Made by a program: the position numbers and the translations under genes. Shown here one piece after another: positions 19,024 to 29,540 of a DNA stretch of 64,000 nucleotides (position 1 is its first letter; every line of letters begins with the position of its first letter). Origin of the DNA: RI-231 sp041394905 (GTDB lineage: Bacteria > Acidobacteriota > Terriglobia > Bryobacterales > UBA6623). Under the pieces are notes generated by a model. The model did not search any database. It was given only the letters and a program-made list of their open reading frames with translations, and was not told the DNA's origin. Location of the stretch: positions 620,001 to 684,000 of the forward strand of contig JAWKHJ010000002.1 in assembly GCA_041394905.1 (NCBI GenBank), read 5' to 3'.

Positions 19024-19601
19024 GACTCTACTCCTTCGTCGCGCGATCCAGTGTTCCTCCGACTGCTGCCTTCGTGCGCGGCGCGTCGTTTTTCGGCTCA
19101 AGGCTGCGAAAAACCGGCCACAGTATATCACTGCCGTCATACAACGCCAAGCCTGCCCGGCGTGCCTCGTCCGATTTGGATTCGAGCTCGAGCGTGAGAC
19201 CCCGACAGCGCCTCCTCAGGGCCTCCCGGAGTGCCCCGATTAGCTCGTGATTGACTGAAAATAGACCAAATCAACACTAGCTCATACACGTATCAATTTT
19301 TAGACCATCGGGGTTGCATCGCCTGGGGGATCGTGCTACAAAACGGAGCGGTCAACCTTTGGTTGATCGATAACGGGTGCGCGATCGGCCCTCGTAAGCG
19401 GGGGGCGACGACGTTTCCGGGCGCTTGGTTTTGTCTTACGAGATGCACCAAGCGCTGGTTGAAGCAGATCAGCGAGCTGTTTGAGCGGCGACAAGGGGTC
19501 CGCCGTTCGATCTGTCGGTTCTATGTCTGCACCGGGGCGGCTGCTGATCCTGCACGTACTTGTACGAGATTTGGGACTCCAGGAATTGGGAGATACATCG
19601 T
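19024..19601. other. Divergent intergenic and leader region before TonB receptor 1
   Basis: 578 bases without a supported gene; 19255-19330 is AT-richer than its surroundings. Inverted repeats towards the receptor gene are GCGCTTGG (19421-19428) with CCAAGCGC (19448-19455), and CGTAC (19555-19559) with GTACG (19562-19566). The last 35 bases, including CCAGGAA and TTGGGAGATA before the ATG, closely resemble the leader of TonB receptor 2. The word AGGGGTCCGC also occurs in both leaders. Confidence 0.5.
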
Positions 19602-22600
19602 ATGAATGTTCTGTCCGTGTCGACACTGCCGGTCCGTCCGGTTGCGATCGGCGTTTTTATACTTGCTCTGGGACTGCTGCTGGCTGTGTCGCCGGCCGCC
19701 GCCCAGACGTTTGGTGAGATCAATGGGACCGTCACGGATCCATCCGGCGCCGTCATTGCCGGAGCCCGCGTCACGGTCACCAACACGGCGACCAACGTGA
19801 GTCGCCAGGTAGAAACGAACGAGTCCGGCAGCTTCGCCGTCCCGTTCTTGAATCCGGGTGTCTACAACCTCTCGGCCGAGCTCGAAGGCTTCAAGACCGC
19901 GCAAGTCTTGAACCGCGTCGTCGAGGTTGGAGACGTCCAAGAAGTGAAATTCATCATGGAGATCGGTGCGGTGACTGAAGTCATCGAGGTGCAGGCAGGC
20001 GCACAGATGCTCCAGACGGCGGACTCTTCGCTCGGTACGGTCATCGATCAGCAGCGCATCGTCGAGTTGCCGATCAATGGCCGCAATTATCTGAATCTTG
20101 TCAAGCTGTCGACGAACGTCTCGGCGGAAATGCCGGCGGGCGGTCAGGCCAACTCGCGCCAGGGCGGCCAACGCGCCAACCAGGCAATCTCTGTCGGCGG
20201 CCAGCGTCAGCAGTACAACCGCTTCACCCTCGACGGCGTCGAGAACACCGATCCGAACTTCAACACCTTTGTGGTGCGCCCCTCGGTGGACGCGCTGCAG
20301 GAGTTCAAGGTACAGACGGGCGTCTACTCGGCGCAGTACGGCAAGGCCGCTTCGCAGATCAACGTGACTACGCGCGCCGGAGGCAACGATTTCCACGGCA
20401 CGCTGTTCGAGTTCTTGCGCAACGACAAAATCCAGGCGCGCCCTTGGAACCTTCCGCGGCAATCCGATGGTTCCGAGAGCCCGAAGACGCCCTTCCGCCG
20501 GAACCAGTTCGGCTTCACCGTTACCGGCCCGGTCGTGAAGAACAAGCTGTTCTTCATGGCGAACTACGAAGGTTTCCGCGAGCGTGTTCGGGGTGTTGGC
20601 CGCGCGACCGTCGCCGATCAGGCGATGCGCAATGGAGACTTCTCGAACACCGGAGCGCTGACCATCTACGATCCGGACACGATCCGCCCGCAGGGCGACG
20701 GTACTCTGACCGCCGACCCATTCCCAAACCAGACGATCCCGACATCGCGCTTCAAGCAGCCGTTCGTTACGATGCTCGAATTCCTGCCGATGCCGACCAT
20801 TGCGGGCGCCGTTCCCGGCGTCGCGCCGTTCAACTTCTCGCGCAACTCTCCGAATCCGCTCGATTGGGACCAGTTCACCACGCGCATCGACTTGGCGCAG
20901 AGCGCCAACTCGCAGTGGTTCGGGCGCTACTCCTGGGGCAGCGAGTTCCTAGGCGACGGCGGAACGTTTCCGATTCAGGACGAGCGTATCGAGACCAAGG
21001 TCGACCAGTTCATGCTGTCGAACATTTGGACTCTGTCGCCGACGATCGTCAACGAGCTGCGCCTGGGCGCAAACATCTTCGACAACTCGAAGCTGACCGC
21101 GCTCAACGGGATTCGCAACGTCACGGCCGAGCTGAACATTCCTGGTCTGGTTCCTCCGATCGAAGCGGCATGGGGCACCCCGCAGGTCGGCCAGTCGGGC
21201 AACGCCATCATCAACGGATGGGGCGAGGCGACCGGCGGCCCGTTCATCAATCACAACCGCACGTACCAAATCCTGGACAACATGAGCTTGGTGCACGGCA
21301 ACCACACCTTCAAGTTTGGTGCGGAGCTCGGCTCTGTGCGCTTCAATCAGATCGGCAACCAGTTCCCTCGCGGTCTGCTGCAATTCCACTCGCGTGCGAC
21401 GGCGCTGCCGGGCCGCGACGTGGACACCGGAGACGCCTTTGCCGCCGGCCTGCTGGGCTGGATGGATGAGGCGACGCGCTCTCTGGGTATCGCCAACGTG
21501 CAGTTCCGCCAGACCTACGCCCACTTCTACGGGGAAGACACATGGAAGATTCGTCCGAATCTGACCATGAACATCGGTCTGCGCTACGAGTACACGCCGC
21601 CCTTCCAGGACCGCTACCGCGGCATCATGAACGTCCAGATGTTCTGCCCTGGCGTGGACGATACCGGCATCGACGAAAACTGCCAGACGCCCGTTCTGGT
21701 TCGCCCGGCGCCGGCGATTTCCACGAAGGCTTGAACGTACACATGGCGGACAACGTTCCGACCGCGACGGGCGATGACGTGCTGTTCAATCACGCCACGG
21801 TCAAGAAGGACACCAACGACTTCGGGCCGCGCATTGGTCTTTCCTACCAGCCGGACTCGAAGACGACGATTCGTACCGGTTTCGGCGTCTACTACTCGCA
21901 GGACACCGGTAATCCAGTGTTCGACATGGGCCGCAACTTCGGCTTCCGCCAGTCGGCGCGTGGTCTGGAAACGCGTCCTACGGTCAACCTGGATGCGCCT
22001 TGGGCTACGGCCGGCAGCGGCAACACCCAGTGCTCGAACTGGGACGGCCCGTGCGTGAACGGCCTCTACACTTTCGGCAACGACGCGCGCCGTCGTACGC
22101 CGTACATCATGCAGTACCTGCTCAACGTCCAGCGGCAGGTGACCGACACGATGATGGTCGAGGTCGGCTACTCGGGCAACCAAGGCCGCAAGCTGCAACG
22201 CATGTACGGCTTCAACACGCCGACCGAGCGCGCTGATCCGACTGATCAGTCGTCGGTCAACGACCGGCGTCCCTGGGGCGGTGACATTTACGGCCGCATC
22301 CAGACCATCGCCAACGTCTCGCAGTCGAGCTACAACGCTCTGGCGGTGAAGCTACGGCAGCGCCACAGCAATGGTTTGACCTATCTGTTGGGCTATACCT
22401 GGAGCCGAGCCATCGACCAAGGTTCGGGCATCCGCACCAACGGCGGCGACAATCTGTTCCCGGCCTCGAGCTACAACTTGCACGCCGAGCGCGGGCTCTC
22501 GCAGTTCCACACGGGGCAGCGCTTCACCGGGTCGATCCTGTATGACCTGCCGCTGAAGTTCGAGAACCGTGTCGCGGAGGCGCTGGCCGGCGGCTGGCAG

Positions 22601-23083
22601 CTTGGCACGATCCTGACCTTCTCGACCGGCACGCCATTCAATGGCGGCAACTGTGGTCAGCCCAACTCGAACGGGCAGGGCAATCGCGGCGATGCGACTG
22701 GAATCAGCCCCTTCCCGGACAACCCGACCGCGAACGAGTTCTTCGTTCGCGACAAGACCGACGGCCGCGGCCCGGCGGCGATCAGCTGCTACGTGCCGGT
22801 CACGATCAACGGCGCCGAATATAACGCGCTATCGGCGCGCCAGGGCAATATTGCACGCAATATGTACATCAGCCCTGGCTACGCCAACATGGACTTCTCG
22901 ATGATGAAGAACTTCCGGATGACCGAAAGGTTCAACTTGCAGTTCCGCTTCGAGTCGTTCAACTTCACCAATCACCCGAACTGGAACAACCCGAACACCG
23001 GGACCACGTCGCTGAACTACGGCGTGATCACGTCGGCGCGATCCATGCGGACGAACCAGTTCGCGCTGAAGTTCATGTTCTGA
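19602..23083 (+). CDS. Oar-like TonB-dependent receptor 1, one frameshift
   Basis: Outer-membrane receptor of about 1160 residues. The ATG (MNVLSVST) has GGGAG 9 bases upstream; a signal peptide ends at AAAQ near residue 35. A carboxypeptidase-regulatory-like beta domain (residues 37-120, GTVTDPSGAVIAGARVTV) precedes the plug, which contains the LPINGRNYLNL and FTLDGVENTD motifs. The 22-strand-type barrel ends in the terminal aromatic signature (NQFALKFMF). A single break near 21705 (VRPAP before DFHEGLN) is repaired by one G in a CCGGC run; the neighbouring paralogue is intact there. Acidobacterial receptors of this type are inferred to import oligosaccharides or peptides; no ligand is evident. 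ExbBD are not in the window. Confidence 0.9.
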
Positions 23084-23113
23084 GCCCGTCTCTCTGAGAG
23101 CCGGCATTCCGCA

Positions 23114-23137
23114 AAGGGCGCCCATCCGGGCGCCCTT
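23114..23137 (+). terminator. Terminator after TonB receptor 1
   Basis: A 10 bp perfect stem, AAGGGCGCCC (23114-23123) with GGGCGCCCTT (23128-23137), closes a 4-base ATCC loop 30 bases after the stop codon. The following TTCCTGCATT is only weakly T-rich. It separates the two receptor genes into distinct transcripts. Confidence 0.75.
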
Positions 23138-23513
23138 CCTGCATTAGGAGAGAATCCGGCATCCGGGCTGCTTTCGATCGGCTCACTCCGCCCAGACCCA
23201 GTGGCTGATCTACCAATATTCGTCAAATTTTATAGACGACAAAGGTTATCTCCTGACTCACGCAAGGCTAGTAAACAGGTATGTACACCGCTAATGCGGT
23301 GATCGATAACGATGGATTTCCTGGCGAAGGGCGCCGGGGTTCCGTGCCGCGGGAGGCCTTGGGGCTTCCGCGGTCTTTGCGTTCGGAGTCATAGGGGTCG
23401 CTGGGAAGAAAAAGGGGTCCGCTGCTCGTTCGCTTTGCTCGAAGCGAGCTGGAACGAGCTGTTGGCTATCGCACAAGTAGGCGATTCCAGGGAACTTGGG
23501 AGATAGACTCGAC
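23138..23513 (+). other. Leader region of TonB receptor 2
   Basis: 376 bases without a gene. The middle section, 23215-23320, is AT-rich and probably holds the promoter. A strong hairpin follows: GCTCGTTC (23424-23431) with GAACGAGC (23452-23459), with an inner GCTT/AAGC stem. It sits about 55 bases before the start codon, in the expected untranslated leader. Segments GATAACG, AGGGGTCCGC and CCAGGGAACTTGGGAGATA recur in the leader of receptor 1. Confidence 0.5.
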
Positions 23514-26500
23514 ATGAAGAACTTGTCGGCGCGCACGAGGCCCAGCAGCCTCTCGGCGCGCTTGAGTATGGTCCTAGTTGGCTTGCTGCTGGCTTTGTCG
23601 CCAGCGGCCGCTCAAACGTTCGGTGAGATCACGGGATCGGTCACCGACGCTTCGGGCGCCGTCATTGCCGGCGCCAAGGTCACCGTCACCAACTCGGCCA
23701 CCGGCGTACCGCGTTCGGTGGAAAGTAACGAGGCCGGCAATTACAACGTGCCGTTCCTCAACCCGGGCATCTACAGCATCACCGCTGAGCTCGAAGGCTT
23801 CAAAACGGCCCGTGTGGACAACCGCCAGGTCCAGGTCGGCGACCGTCAGCTCGTCAACATCGTCCTGGAAGTGGGTGCGGTCACTGAGGTGATCGAAGTG
23901 CAGGCCGGCGCGGAAATGCTTGATACGTCGAGCACGGCGCTGGGTACGGTCATCGATCAGCAGCGCATCGTCGAGTTGCCGATCAACGGCCGCAACTATC
24001 TTTCTCTGGTCAAGTTGAGCCCGAACGTGACCGCCGAGATGGGCGCCGGCGGACAGGCCGATGGCCGCCAGGGCGGCGAACGCGCCAACCAGCCGTTGTC
24101 GATCTCCGGTCAGCGTCAGCAGTTCAACCGCTTCACGCTGGACGGCATCGACAACACCGACTCGGACTTCAACACCTTTGTCGTTCGTCCGTCGGTCGAA
24201 GCGTTGCAGGAGTTCAAGGTGCAGACCGGCGTCTACTCGGCCGAATACGGCAAGGCGACCTCGCAGATCAACGTGACCACGCGCGCCGGCTCCAACGATT
24301 TCCACGGCTCGTTGTTCGAGTTCTTGCGCAACGACGCCATCCAGGCCAATCAGTGGAACAACACGAACAAGCCGCCTTTCCGCCGCAACCAGTTCGGCGG
24401 CACTGTCACCGGCCCAATCGTGAGGAACAAGTTCTTCTTCATGGGCAACTATGAGGGGCTGCGCGAAACCAAGAGCCGCTACGTACAGTCGACGACTGCG
24501 GACTCGGCGATGCGCAGTGGAGACTTCTCCAACCCCGCGCTGCTGACCATCTACGATCCGGACACGATCCGGGAGACCGGCCCGAACACCTATACGGCGG
24601 ACCCGTTTCCGAACCGGATGATTCCGCAGGCGCGCTTCAAGCAGCCTTTCGTCAAGCTGCTCGAGTTCCTGCCCGATCCGAACGTCGCCGGCGCCGTGCC
24701 GGGCCGCGACCCTTACAACTACGAGCGCAACACGCCGAGCCCGGTCGACTGGGATCAATTCACGACCCGCATCGACTTCAACGAGAACCCCAACGCGCAG
24801 TGGTTCGGCCGCTATAGCTGGGGCCGCGAAGCGGTCGGCTTGGGCGCCACGTTCCCGATTCAGGACCGCAGCGTCTCTACACGCGTCGACCAGATCATGC
24901 TCTCGAACACGCGTACCTTCTCGCCGACCATCGTCAACGAGCTGCGCTTGGGCGCGAACATCTTCGACAACGACTTGAAGACGCTCAACAATGGCGTGCG
25001 CGACGTTTCCGGCGAGCTTGGCATTCCGGGCCTTCCGCCGGTGGCCGAAGCCGCCTGGGGCTCGCCGCAGATCGGCATGTCGGGCGTCGGCGTGGTCGCC
25101 GGCTGGGGTGAATCGACCGAGGGGCCGTTCATCAACCGCAGCCGGACGTACCAGATCTTCGACAACCTGAGCATCATCCGAGGGAACCACACGTTCAAGT
25201 TCGGCGGCGAGATCGGAAACCGCCGTTACAACCTGATTGGCAACCAGTTCCCGCGTGGACTGCTGCAATTCCACAGCCGTGCTACCGCACTTCCGGGTTC
25301 GATCCAGAACACGGGCGACCGTTTCGCCTCCGGCCTGCTCGGCTGGATGGACGAGGCGACGCGCGCGCTGGGCCTGCCAAACGTGCAGTTGCGCCAGACC
25401 GCTTTCCACATCTACGCCGAGGATTCGTGGAAGGTCACGCCAAAGCTGACCCTCACCATGGGCCTGCGCTACGAGAACACGCCGCCCTGGGCCGACCGCT
25501 ACCGCGGCATGATGAACGTGCAGTTGTTCTGCCCCGGCGTTGACAACACCGGCATTGACGAAAACTGCCCGACCCCCGTCATGGTGCGTCCCGGCCCGAG
25601 CCAGGACTTCTACGAGGGGTTGAACGTGCGTTACGCGGACAATGTTCCCGTGGCGTCCGGCGACGACATCCTCTACAACCACGCGTTGCAGCGGCGGGAC
25701 AAGAATGACTTTGCTCCTCGCCTCGGCATCGCGTACCAGGTCAACCAGAAGATGTCGATCCGCACCGGCTACGGTGTGTTCTATACGCAGGACACGACGA
25801 ACCCGGTGTTTGACCGCGCGCGCAACTTCGGCTTCCGCGAGTCGGCGCGTGGTTTGGACGTGCGGCCGAGCGTCAACCTGGATAGCCCATGGGCGTCGTC
25901 CGGCGCTTCGGGGCTACAGTGCACGAACTGGGACGGCGTTTGTGTTGCTCGCTTGTACACGTTTGCGGGCGACGCGCGCCGCCGCACGCCCTACGTGCAG
26001 CAATTCATGTTCAACGTGCAGTACCAGCTTGACTCCTCGTCGCTGCTCGAAGTCGGCTATTCCGGCAACGTCGGCCACAAGATCGAGCGCATGTACGGCT
26101 ACAACACGCCGCTCGACAAGGCCGGCCCTGACGACCGCACGACGCGCATCCAGCGCATCCCGTGGGGCGACGCCTACGGCCGCATCCAGACCATCAACAA
26201 CGTGGTCAACTCCAACTACAACGCTCTGGGCTTGAAGTTCCAGCGGCGCTTCACGCAAGGCTTCACCTACTTGGTGGGCTACACGTGGGGCCGTGCGATC
26301 GACAACGGCTCGGCGTTGCGTACCAACTCGGGCGACAACCTCTTCCCGGCATCGAGCTACAACCTGCGCGCCGAGCGCGGTTTGTCGCAGTTCCATCAGG
26401 CGCACCGCTTGACGACTTCGATTCTTTACGAGGTGCCGCTCAAGTTCGAGAACAACATCGCAGAAGCCATCGCCGGCGGTTGGCAAGTCGGCTCGATCAT

Positions 26501-26957
26501 CACGATCGCTACTGGCTCGCCTTACAACGGCGGCAACTGCGGAGATACGGACGGCAACGAACAGGGCAACCGCGGCGACGCGACCGGCGTCAGCCCGTTC
26601 CTGGACAACCCGACCAATCTCGAGTACTTTGCCAAGTCGGCGTCGGGACGCGGTCCTGCGGCGATCAACTGCAACGTGGCCGGGCCAGGCGGCGTGAATG
26701 AGTTGACCTACCGCCAGGGCAACATCGCACGCAACATGTACATCGGACCCGGCGTCGCCAACTGGGACTTCTCGTTGGCGAAGAACTTCCGGATCACGGA
26801 AGGCTCGCACGTCGAGTTTCGCTTCGAATCGTTCAACTTCGCGAATCACCCGCAGTGGAACTTCCCCGACACCGGCGTGACCTCGCTCAACTACGGACGC
26901 ATCACCAGCGCCCGCGATATGCGGACCAACCAGTTCGCTCTGAAGTTCCTGTTCTAA
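23514..26957 (+). CDS. Oar-like TonB-dependent receptor 2
   Basis: Intact paralogue of the receptor at 19602, 1147 residues. The ATG (MKNLSARTR) is preferred over a TTG 18 bases upstream because the signal peptide follows it directly. Domain order is the same: signal peptide, carboxypeptidase-regulatory-like domain (GSVTDASGAVIAGAKV), plug with LPINGRNYLSL and FTLDGIDNTD, and a large barrel ending NQFALKFLF. The two proteins are closely similar along their whole length, with the largest differences in plug loops around residues 280-300 and in extracellular barrel loops. This indicates tandem duplication followed by divergence in substrate-contacting parts. It has its own leader and terminator. 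Confidence 0.93.
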   Translation: MKNLSARTRPSSLSARLSMVLVGLLLALSPAAAQTFGEITGSVTDASGAVIAGAKVTVTNSATGVPRSVESNEAGNYNVPFLNPGIYSITAELEGFKTARVDNRQVQVGDRQLVNIVLEVGAVTEVIEVQAGAEMLDTSSTALGTVIDQQRIVELPINGRNYLSLVKLSPNVTAEMGAGGQADGRQGGERANQPLSISGQRQQFNRFTLDGIDNTDSDFNTFVVRPSVEALQEFKVQTGVYSAEYGKATSQINVTTRAGSNDFHGSLFEFLRNDAIQANQWNNTNKPPFRRNQFGGTVTGPIVRNKFFFMGNYEGLRETKSRYVQSTTADSAMRSGDFSNPALLTIYDPDTIRETGPNTYTADPFPNRMIPQARFKQPFVKLLEFLPDPNVAGAVPGRDPYNYERNTPSPVDWDQFTTRIDFNENPNAQWFGRYSWGREAVGLGATFPIQDRSVSTRVDQIMLSNTRTFSPTIVNELRLGANIFDNDLKTLNNGVRDVSGELGIPGLPPVAEAAWGSPQIGMSGVGVVAGWGESTEGPFINRSRTYQIFDNLSIIRGNHTFKFGGEIGNRRYNLIGNQFPRGLLQFHSRATALPGSIQNTGDRFASGLLGWMDEATRALGLPNVQLRQTAFHIYAEDSWKVTPKLTLTMGLRYENTPPWADRYRGMMNVQLFCPGVDNTGIDENCPTPVMVRPGPSQDFYEGLNVRYADNVPVASGDDILYNHALQRRDKNDFAPRLGIAYQVNQKMSIRTGYGVFYTQDTTNPVFDRARNFGFRESARGLDVRPSVNLDSPWASSGASGLQCTNWDGVCVARLYTFAGDARRRTPYVQQFMFNVQYQLDSSSLLEVGYSGNVGHKIERMYGYNTPLDKAGPDDRTTRIQRIPWGDAYGRIQTINNVVNSNYNALGLKFQRRFTQGFTYLVGYTWGRAIDNGSALRTNSGDNLFPASSYNLRAERGLSQFHQAHRLTTSILYEVPLKFENNIAEAIAGGWQVGSIITIATGSPYNGGNCGDTDGNEQGNRGDATGVSPFLDNPTNLEYFAKSASGRGPAAINCNVAGPGGVNELTYRQGNIARNMYIGPGVANWDFSLAKNFRITEGSHVEFRFESFNFANHPQWNFPDTGVTSLNYGRITSARDMRTNQFALKFLF

Positions 26958-26976
26958 CCAGGAGCTGAAAACAAAG

Positions 26977-27020
26977 AGGCCGGCCGATTCCGGACAGGGA
27001 GCGGCCGGCCTTCGCTTTTC
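26977..27020 (+). terminator. Terminator after TonB receptor 2
   Basis: AGGCCGGCCG (26977-26986) pairs perfectly with CGGCCGGCCT (27002-27011), followed by TCGCTTTTCG on the plus strand. It is located 20 bases after the receptor stop codon and next to the end of the converging uxaE gene, so it may serve both. Confidence 0.8.
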
Positions 27021-27033
27021 GAATCGTGGTCGA

Positions 27034-28281
27034 TCAGCTCACGAACAAGGGGCGCAGGTGGCGCTCGAACAGGTTCGTGGTCACGTTGCGCTCAATGCTG
27101 TCCCGACACTCGACGAGCATGCCGGTGTAGCGGTCGCCCATTTGCGCGGCGATCTTGAAGCCGACGTGCAGCAGTTGCCGCAGGTGCTGGTTGTAGAGCA
27201 GGCTGGTCGGATCGTGCCGTAGCGCGCCGACGTATTCGGTCGAGCTCCACCCGGCGACTTCCTCGGGTGACGGAAGCTTCGATTCGTCGATGTCGATGAC
27301 GGTGGCGTAGGGTTCGCACAGCGCTTCGCGCTTCTCGTAGGCCTTGGCGTAGACTTCTTTGGCCAGCGCTAGGCCGTCGCCACCCGCTTCTGCGAGTCCG
27401 ATCAGCTCTTCGAGCCAGGTGGTGCCGGCGGTCTTCAGATGTAGCCCGGCGCCGGTCTGCGCCACTGCGCGGCGGATGGGCGCGTAAATAGAGAACTTGT
27501 CCGAGCCGGAGTGGACGCTGAGCTTGAGGTTGTCCGGAAGGCCGTAGTGCTGGACCGCGTGCGCGATGACGGCGAGATCCTCGTTGATCTCCTTCTCGAA
27601 CTGCGGCAGGTCGCCAACGTAGTCGACGCCCTTGTTGAAACGTCCGGTGAACTTGGGCGCGATGGTTTGCAGGGGGATCTCTTCGTCGGCGAGAGCGGCG
27701 AGGATGATCAGCAACTCAGGGGGCGTCTGCGGCGCGTCGGTCTCGTCCATCGAGACCTCGGTGACGAAGGAACCGGCGTCTTTGGCGGATTCGATGTGCC
27801 GATAGATGCGCCCGGCTTCCTGGACCGCCGTTAGATACTTTGCAGCAACTTCGCGGACGCTATCGGCCGTGGTCTCGATCTCACGATCTACGTCCGGAAT
27901 GCGAATCTTGCCGACAAGCTCGGGGTGACGGCTGAGAAAGGCGTCGAGCGCGGCCGAGTCGGCGGGCTTGCCGATCCAGTCCGCCACGTCGAGCGTGAAG
28001 AAGTCGGCGGAGTCGAGGTAGGCGTCCACGGTGCCGAGATTGATGTGATCGGCGTCGACGTAGTAAGACTGCCTCCAGCCAAGCTCGCGCACCGCTGCGT
28101 CCGCGGCGTCACGCACGCTCTGCGGCTTCGAGCCCACGATGTTGTGCTCACGGTTGGACTTGTTCCACACAGGGACGACGTCCGCACCTTGTTCTGAGGC
28201 CAGCATGCACGCGCGCAGTTGCGCGACAGCCTCGTGTGCGAAGCGGTCGCCAACGCCGATCGAAAACCTTTCCAGACGCAT
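27034..28281 (-). CDS. uxaE: Tagaturonate epimerase family protein (UxaE)
   Basis: Protein of 415 residues resembling the UxaE family, which converts D-tagaturonate to D-fructuronate in some hexuronate pathways, bypassing the usual reductase-isomerase steps. The ATG giving MRLERFSIGVGDRFAH has GGGAG about 9 bases upstream; an in-frame codon 45 bases earlier lacks this. Conserved blocks include WNKSNREHNIVG near residue 40, YVDADHINL near residue 78, FTGRFNKGVDYVGD near 225 and LSVHSGSDKFSIY near 265, with several His and Asp that could bind metal. No signal peptide. It suggests galacturonate or pectin use, consistent with nearby sugar oxidoreductases. Divergent from the EEP gene across 62 bases. 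Confidence 0.8.
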   Translation of the reverse strand: MRLERFSIGVGDRFAHEAVAQLRACMLASEQGADVVPVWNKSNREHNIVGSKPQSVRDAADAAVRELGWRQSYYVDADHINLGTVDAYLDSADFFTLDVADWIGKPADSAALDAFLSRHPELVGKIRIPDVDREIETTADSVREVAAKYLTAVQEAGRIYRHIESAKDAGSFVTEVSMDETDAPQTPPELLIILAALADEEIPLQTIAPKFTGRFNKGVDYVGDLPQFEKEINEDLAVIAHAVQHYGLPDNLKLSVHSGSDKFSIYAPIRRAVAQTGAGLHLKTAGTTWLEELIGLAEAGGDGLALAKEVYAKAYEKREALCEPYATVIDIDESKLPSPEEVAGWSSTEYVGALRHDPTSLLYNQHLRQLLHVGFKIAAQMGDRYTGMLVECRDSIERNVTTNLFERHLRPLFVS

Positions 28282-28343
28282 CGTTCTTTCTCCCTGCCAG
28301 TCGGATCGAAACTCCCGATTGTACACTGAAGGTTCGACGCCTC

Positions 28344-29540
28344 ATGCCAGTTGAACAGCGCGAGGAACGCGCAACCCCTGACGAAATTCGGCGCATCATC
28401 CGGGAGGAGCTGCGTCCGCATTTCCGCGAGCTGGCGACGTTGGGTTCGACGCCCGAGCTGCTCGCGAGCCCGATTTACCAGCGTTTGCGCCCACGGGCCG
28501 ACGTTGCGCTAAACACGCCGGAGGTTGGCGCTTTTGGCCCCGATGCGGCGCCGGAGAAGGCTTCCTATCGCTTGGTCGCCTGGAACCTGGAGCGCGGCAT
28601 CCATTGCGACGCACAGCTCGAGGCGCTGCGTATGCATCCGCACATGCGCGACGCGGACGTCTTGCTGCTGACTGAGACGGACGTCGGCATGGCGCGCTCG
28701 GGCAACAGAAATATCGCACGGGAGCTGGCCGAGCAATTGGGCATGCACTACGCCTTCTCGCCTTGCTACCTCAATCTGGCGAAAGGCTCGGGAGTCGAGT
28801 ATGACGTAACGGGCGAGAATGATCTGGGCCTGCACGGCAACGCGATCCTGAGCCGCTACCCGTTGCGCAACGTGCGTCCTGTGGCCCTCAAGAACGGCAA
28901 GGACAAAATGAAGGGCCGCGAGAAGCGCCTGGGCCGCCAGACCGCCGTTGTGGCCGAGGTTGAACTGCCGCAGGGGGCGGTGAGCTTCGCGTCCGTTCAC
29001 CTCGACGCCAATTCGAGCCAGCCCCACCGCCGCGACCAGATGCGCGACGTGCTCGACGGCATCGGGCCGGACAAGCCGGCTGTGGTCGGCGGCGACTGGA
29101 ACACCACCACCTACAACTCTTCCACCGCGACGGACGCGATTCTGGGTTTCTGGGTGCGGGTGTTCATGGGACCGGACAACGTGATCCGCAACCACTACCT
29201 ACACCCCTACAACAAGTTCGAGAAGGACCTCTTCGCGCTGCTCGAAGAGCGCGGCTTCGATTACCGCAACTCGAACTCGATCGGCGAGCGGACGACATCG
29301 TACGACGTCGACGACGCCAAGACGCACAAGAACTTGCGGGAGTGGGTGCCGGCTTGGTGCTTTGCGTTCATCCGATGGGCGCTGCGCAACCACGACGGCA
29401 AGTGCCCGCTCAAGATCGACTGGTTCGCCGTGCGCGGGCTGCAATCTTCGGATCCGCGGGTCTTCCACGAGTTCCGCGAAGGCCGCCAGCCGCCGCTGTC
29501 GGACCATGACCCCATCGCGGTCGACGTGGCGTTCCGCTAG
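28344..29540 (+). CDS. Endonuclease/exonuclease/phosphatase family protein
   Basis: Metal-dependent phosphodiesterase-fold protein of 398 residues. The start MPVEQREERA is chosen because an upstream extension would overlap the divergent uxaE start. Catalytic signatures are NLERGI near residue 82, the Glu of LLTETDVGM near 112, GGDWNTTTYN near 250 and the terminal SDHDPIAVD. The N-terminal 70 residues are a charged helical extension. There is no signal peptide. The fold covers nucleases, sphingomyelinases and inositol phosphatases, so the substrate is open. Its stop codon abuts that of comEC on the opposite strand. Confidence 0.8.
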   Translation: MPVEQREERATPDEIRRIIREELRPHFRELATLGSTPELLASPIYQRLRPRADVALNTPEVGAFGPDAAPEKASYRLVAWNLERGIHCDAQLEALRMHPHMRDADVLLLTETDVGMARSGNRNIARELAEQLGMHYAFSPCYLNLAKGSGVEYDVTGENDLGLHGNAILSRYPLRNVRPVALKNGKDKMKGREKRLGRQTAVVAEVELPQGAVSFASVHLDANSSQPHRRDQMRDVLDGIGPDKPAVVGGDWNTTTYNSSTATDAILGFWVRVFMGPDNVIRNHYLHPYNKFEKDLFALLEERGFDYRNSNSIGERTTSYDVDDAKTHKNLREWVPAWCFAFIRWALRNHDGKCPLKIDWFAVRGLQSSDPRVFHEFREGRQPPLSDHDPIAVDVAFR

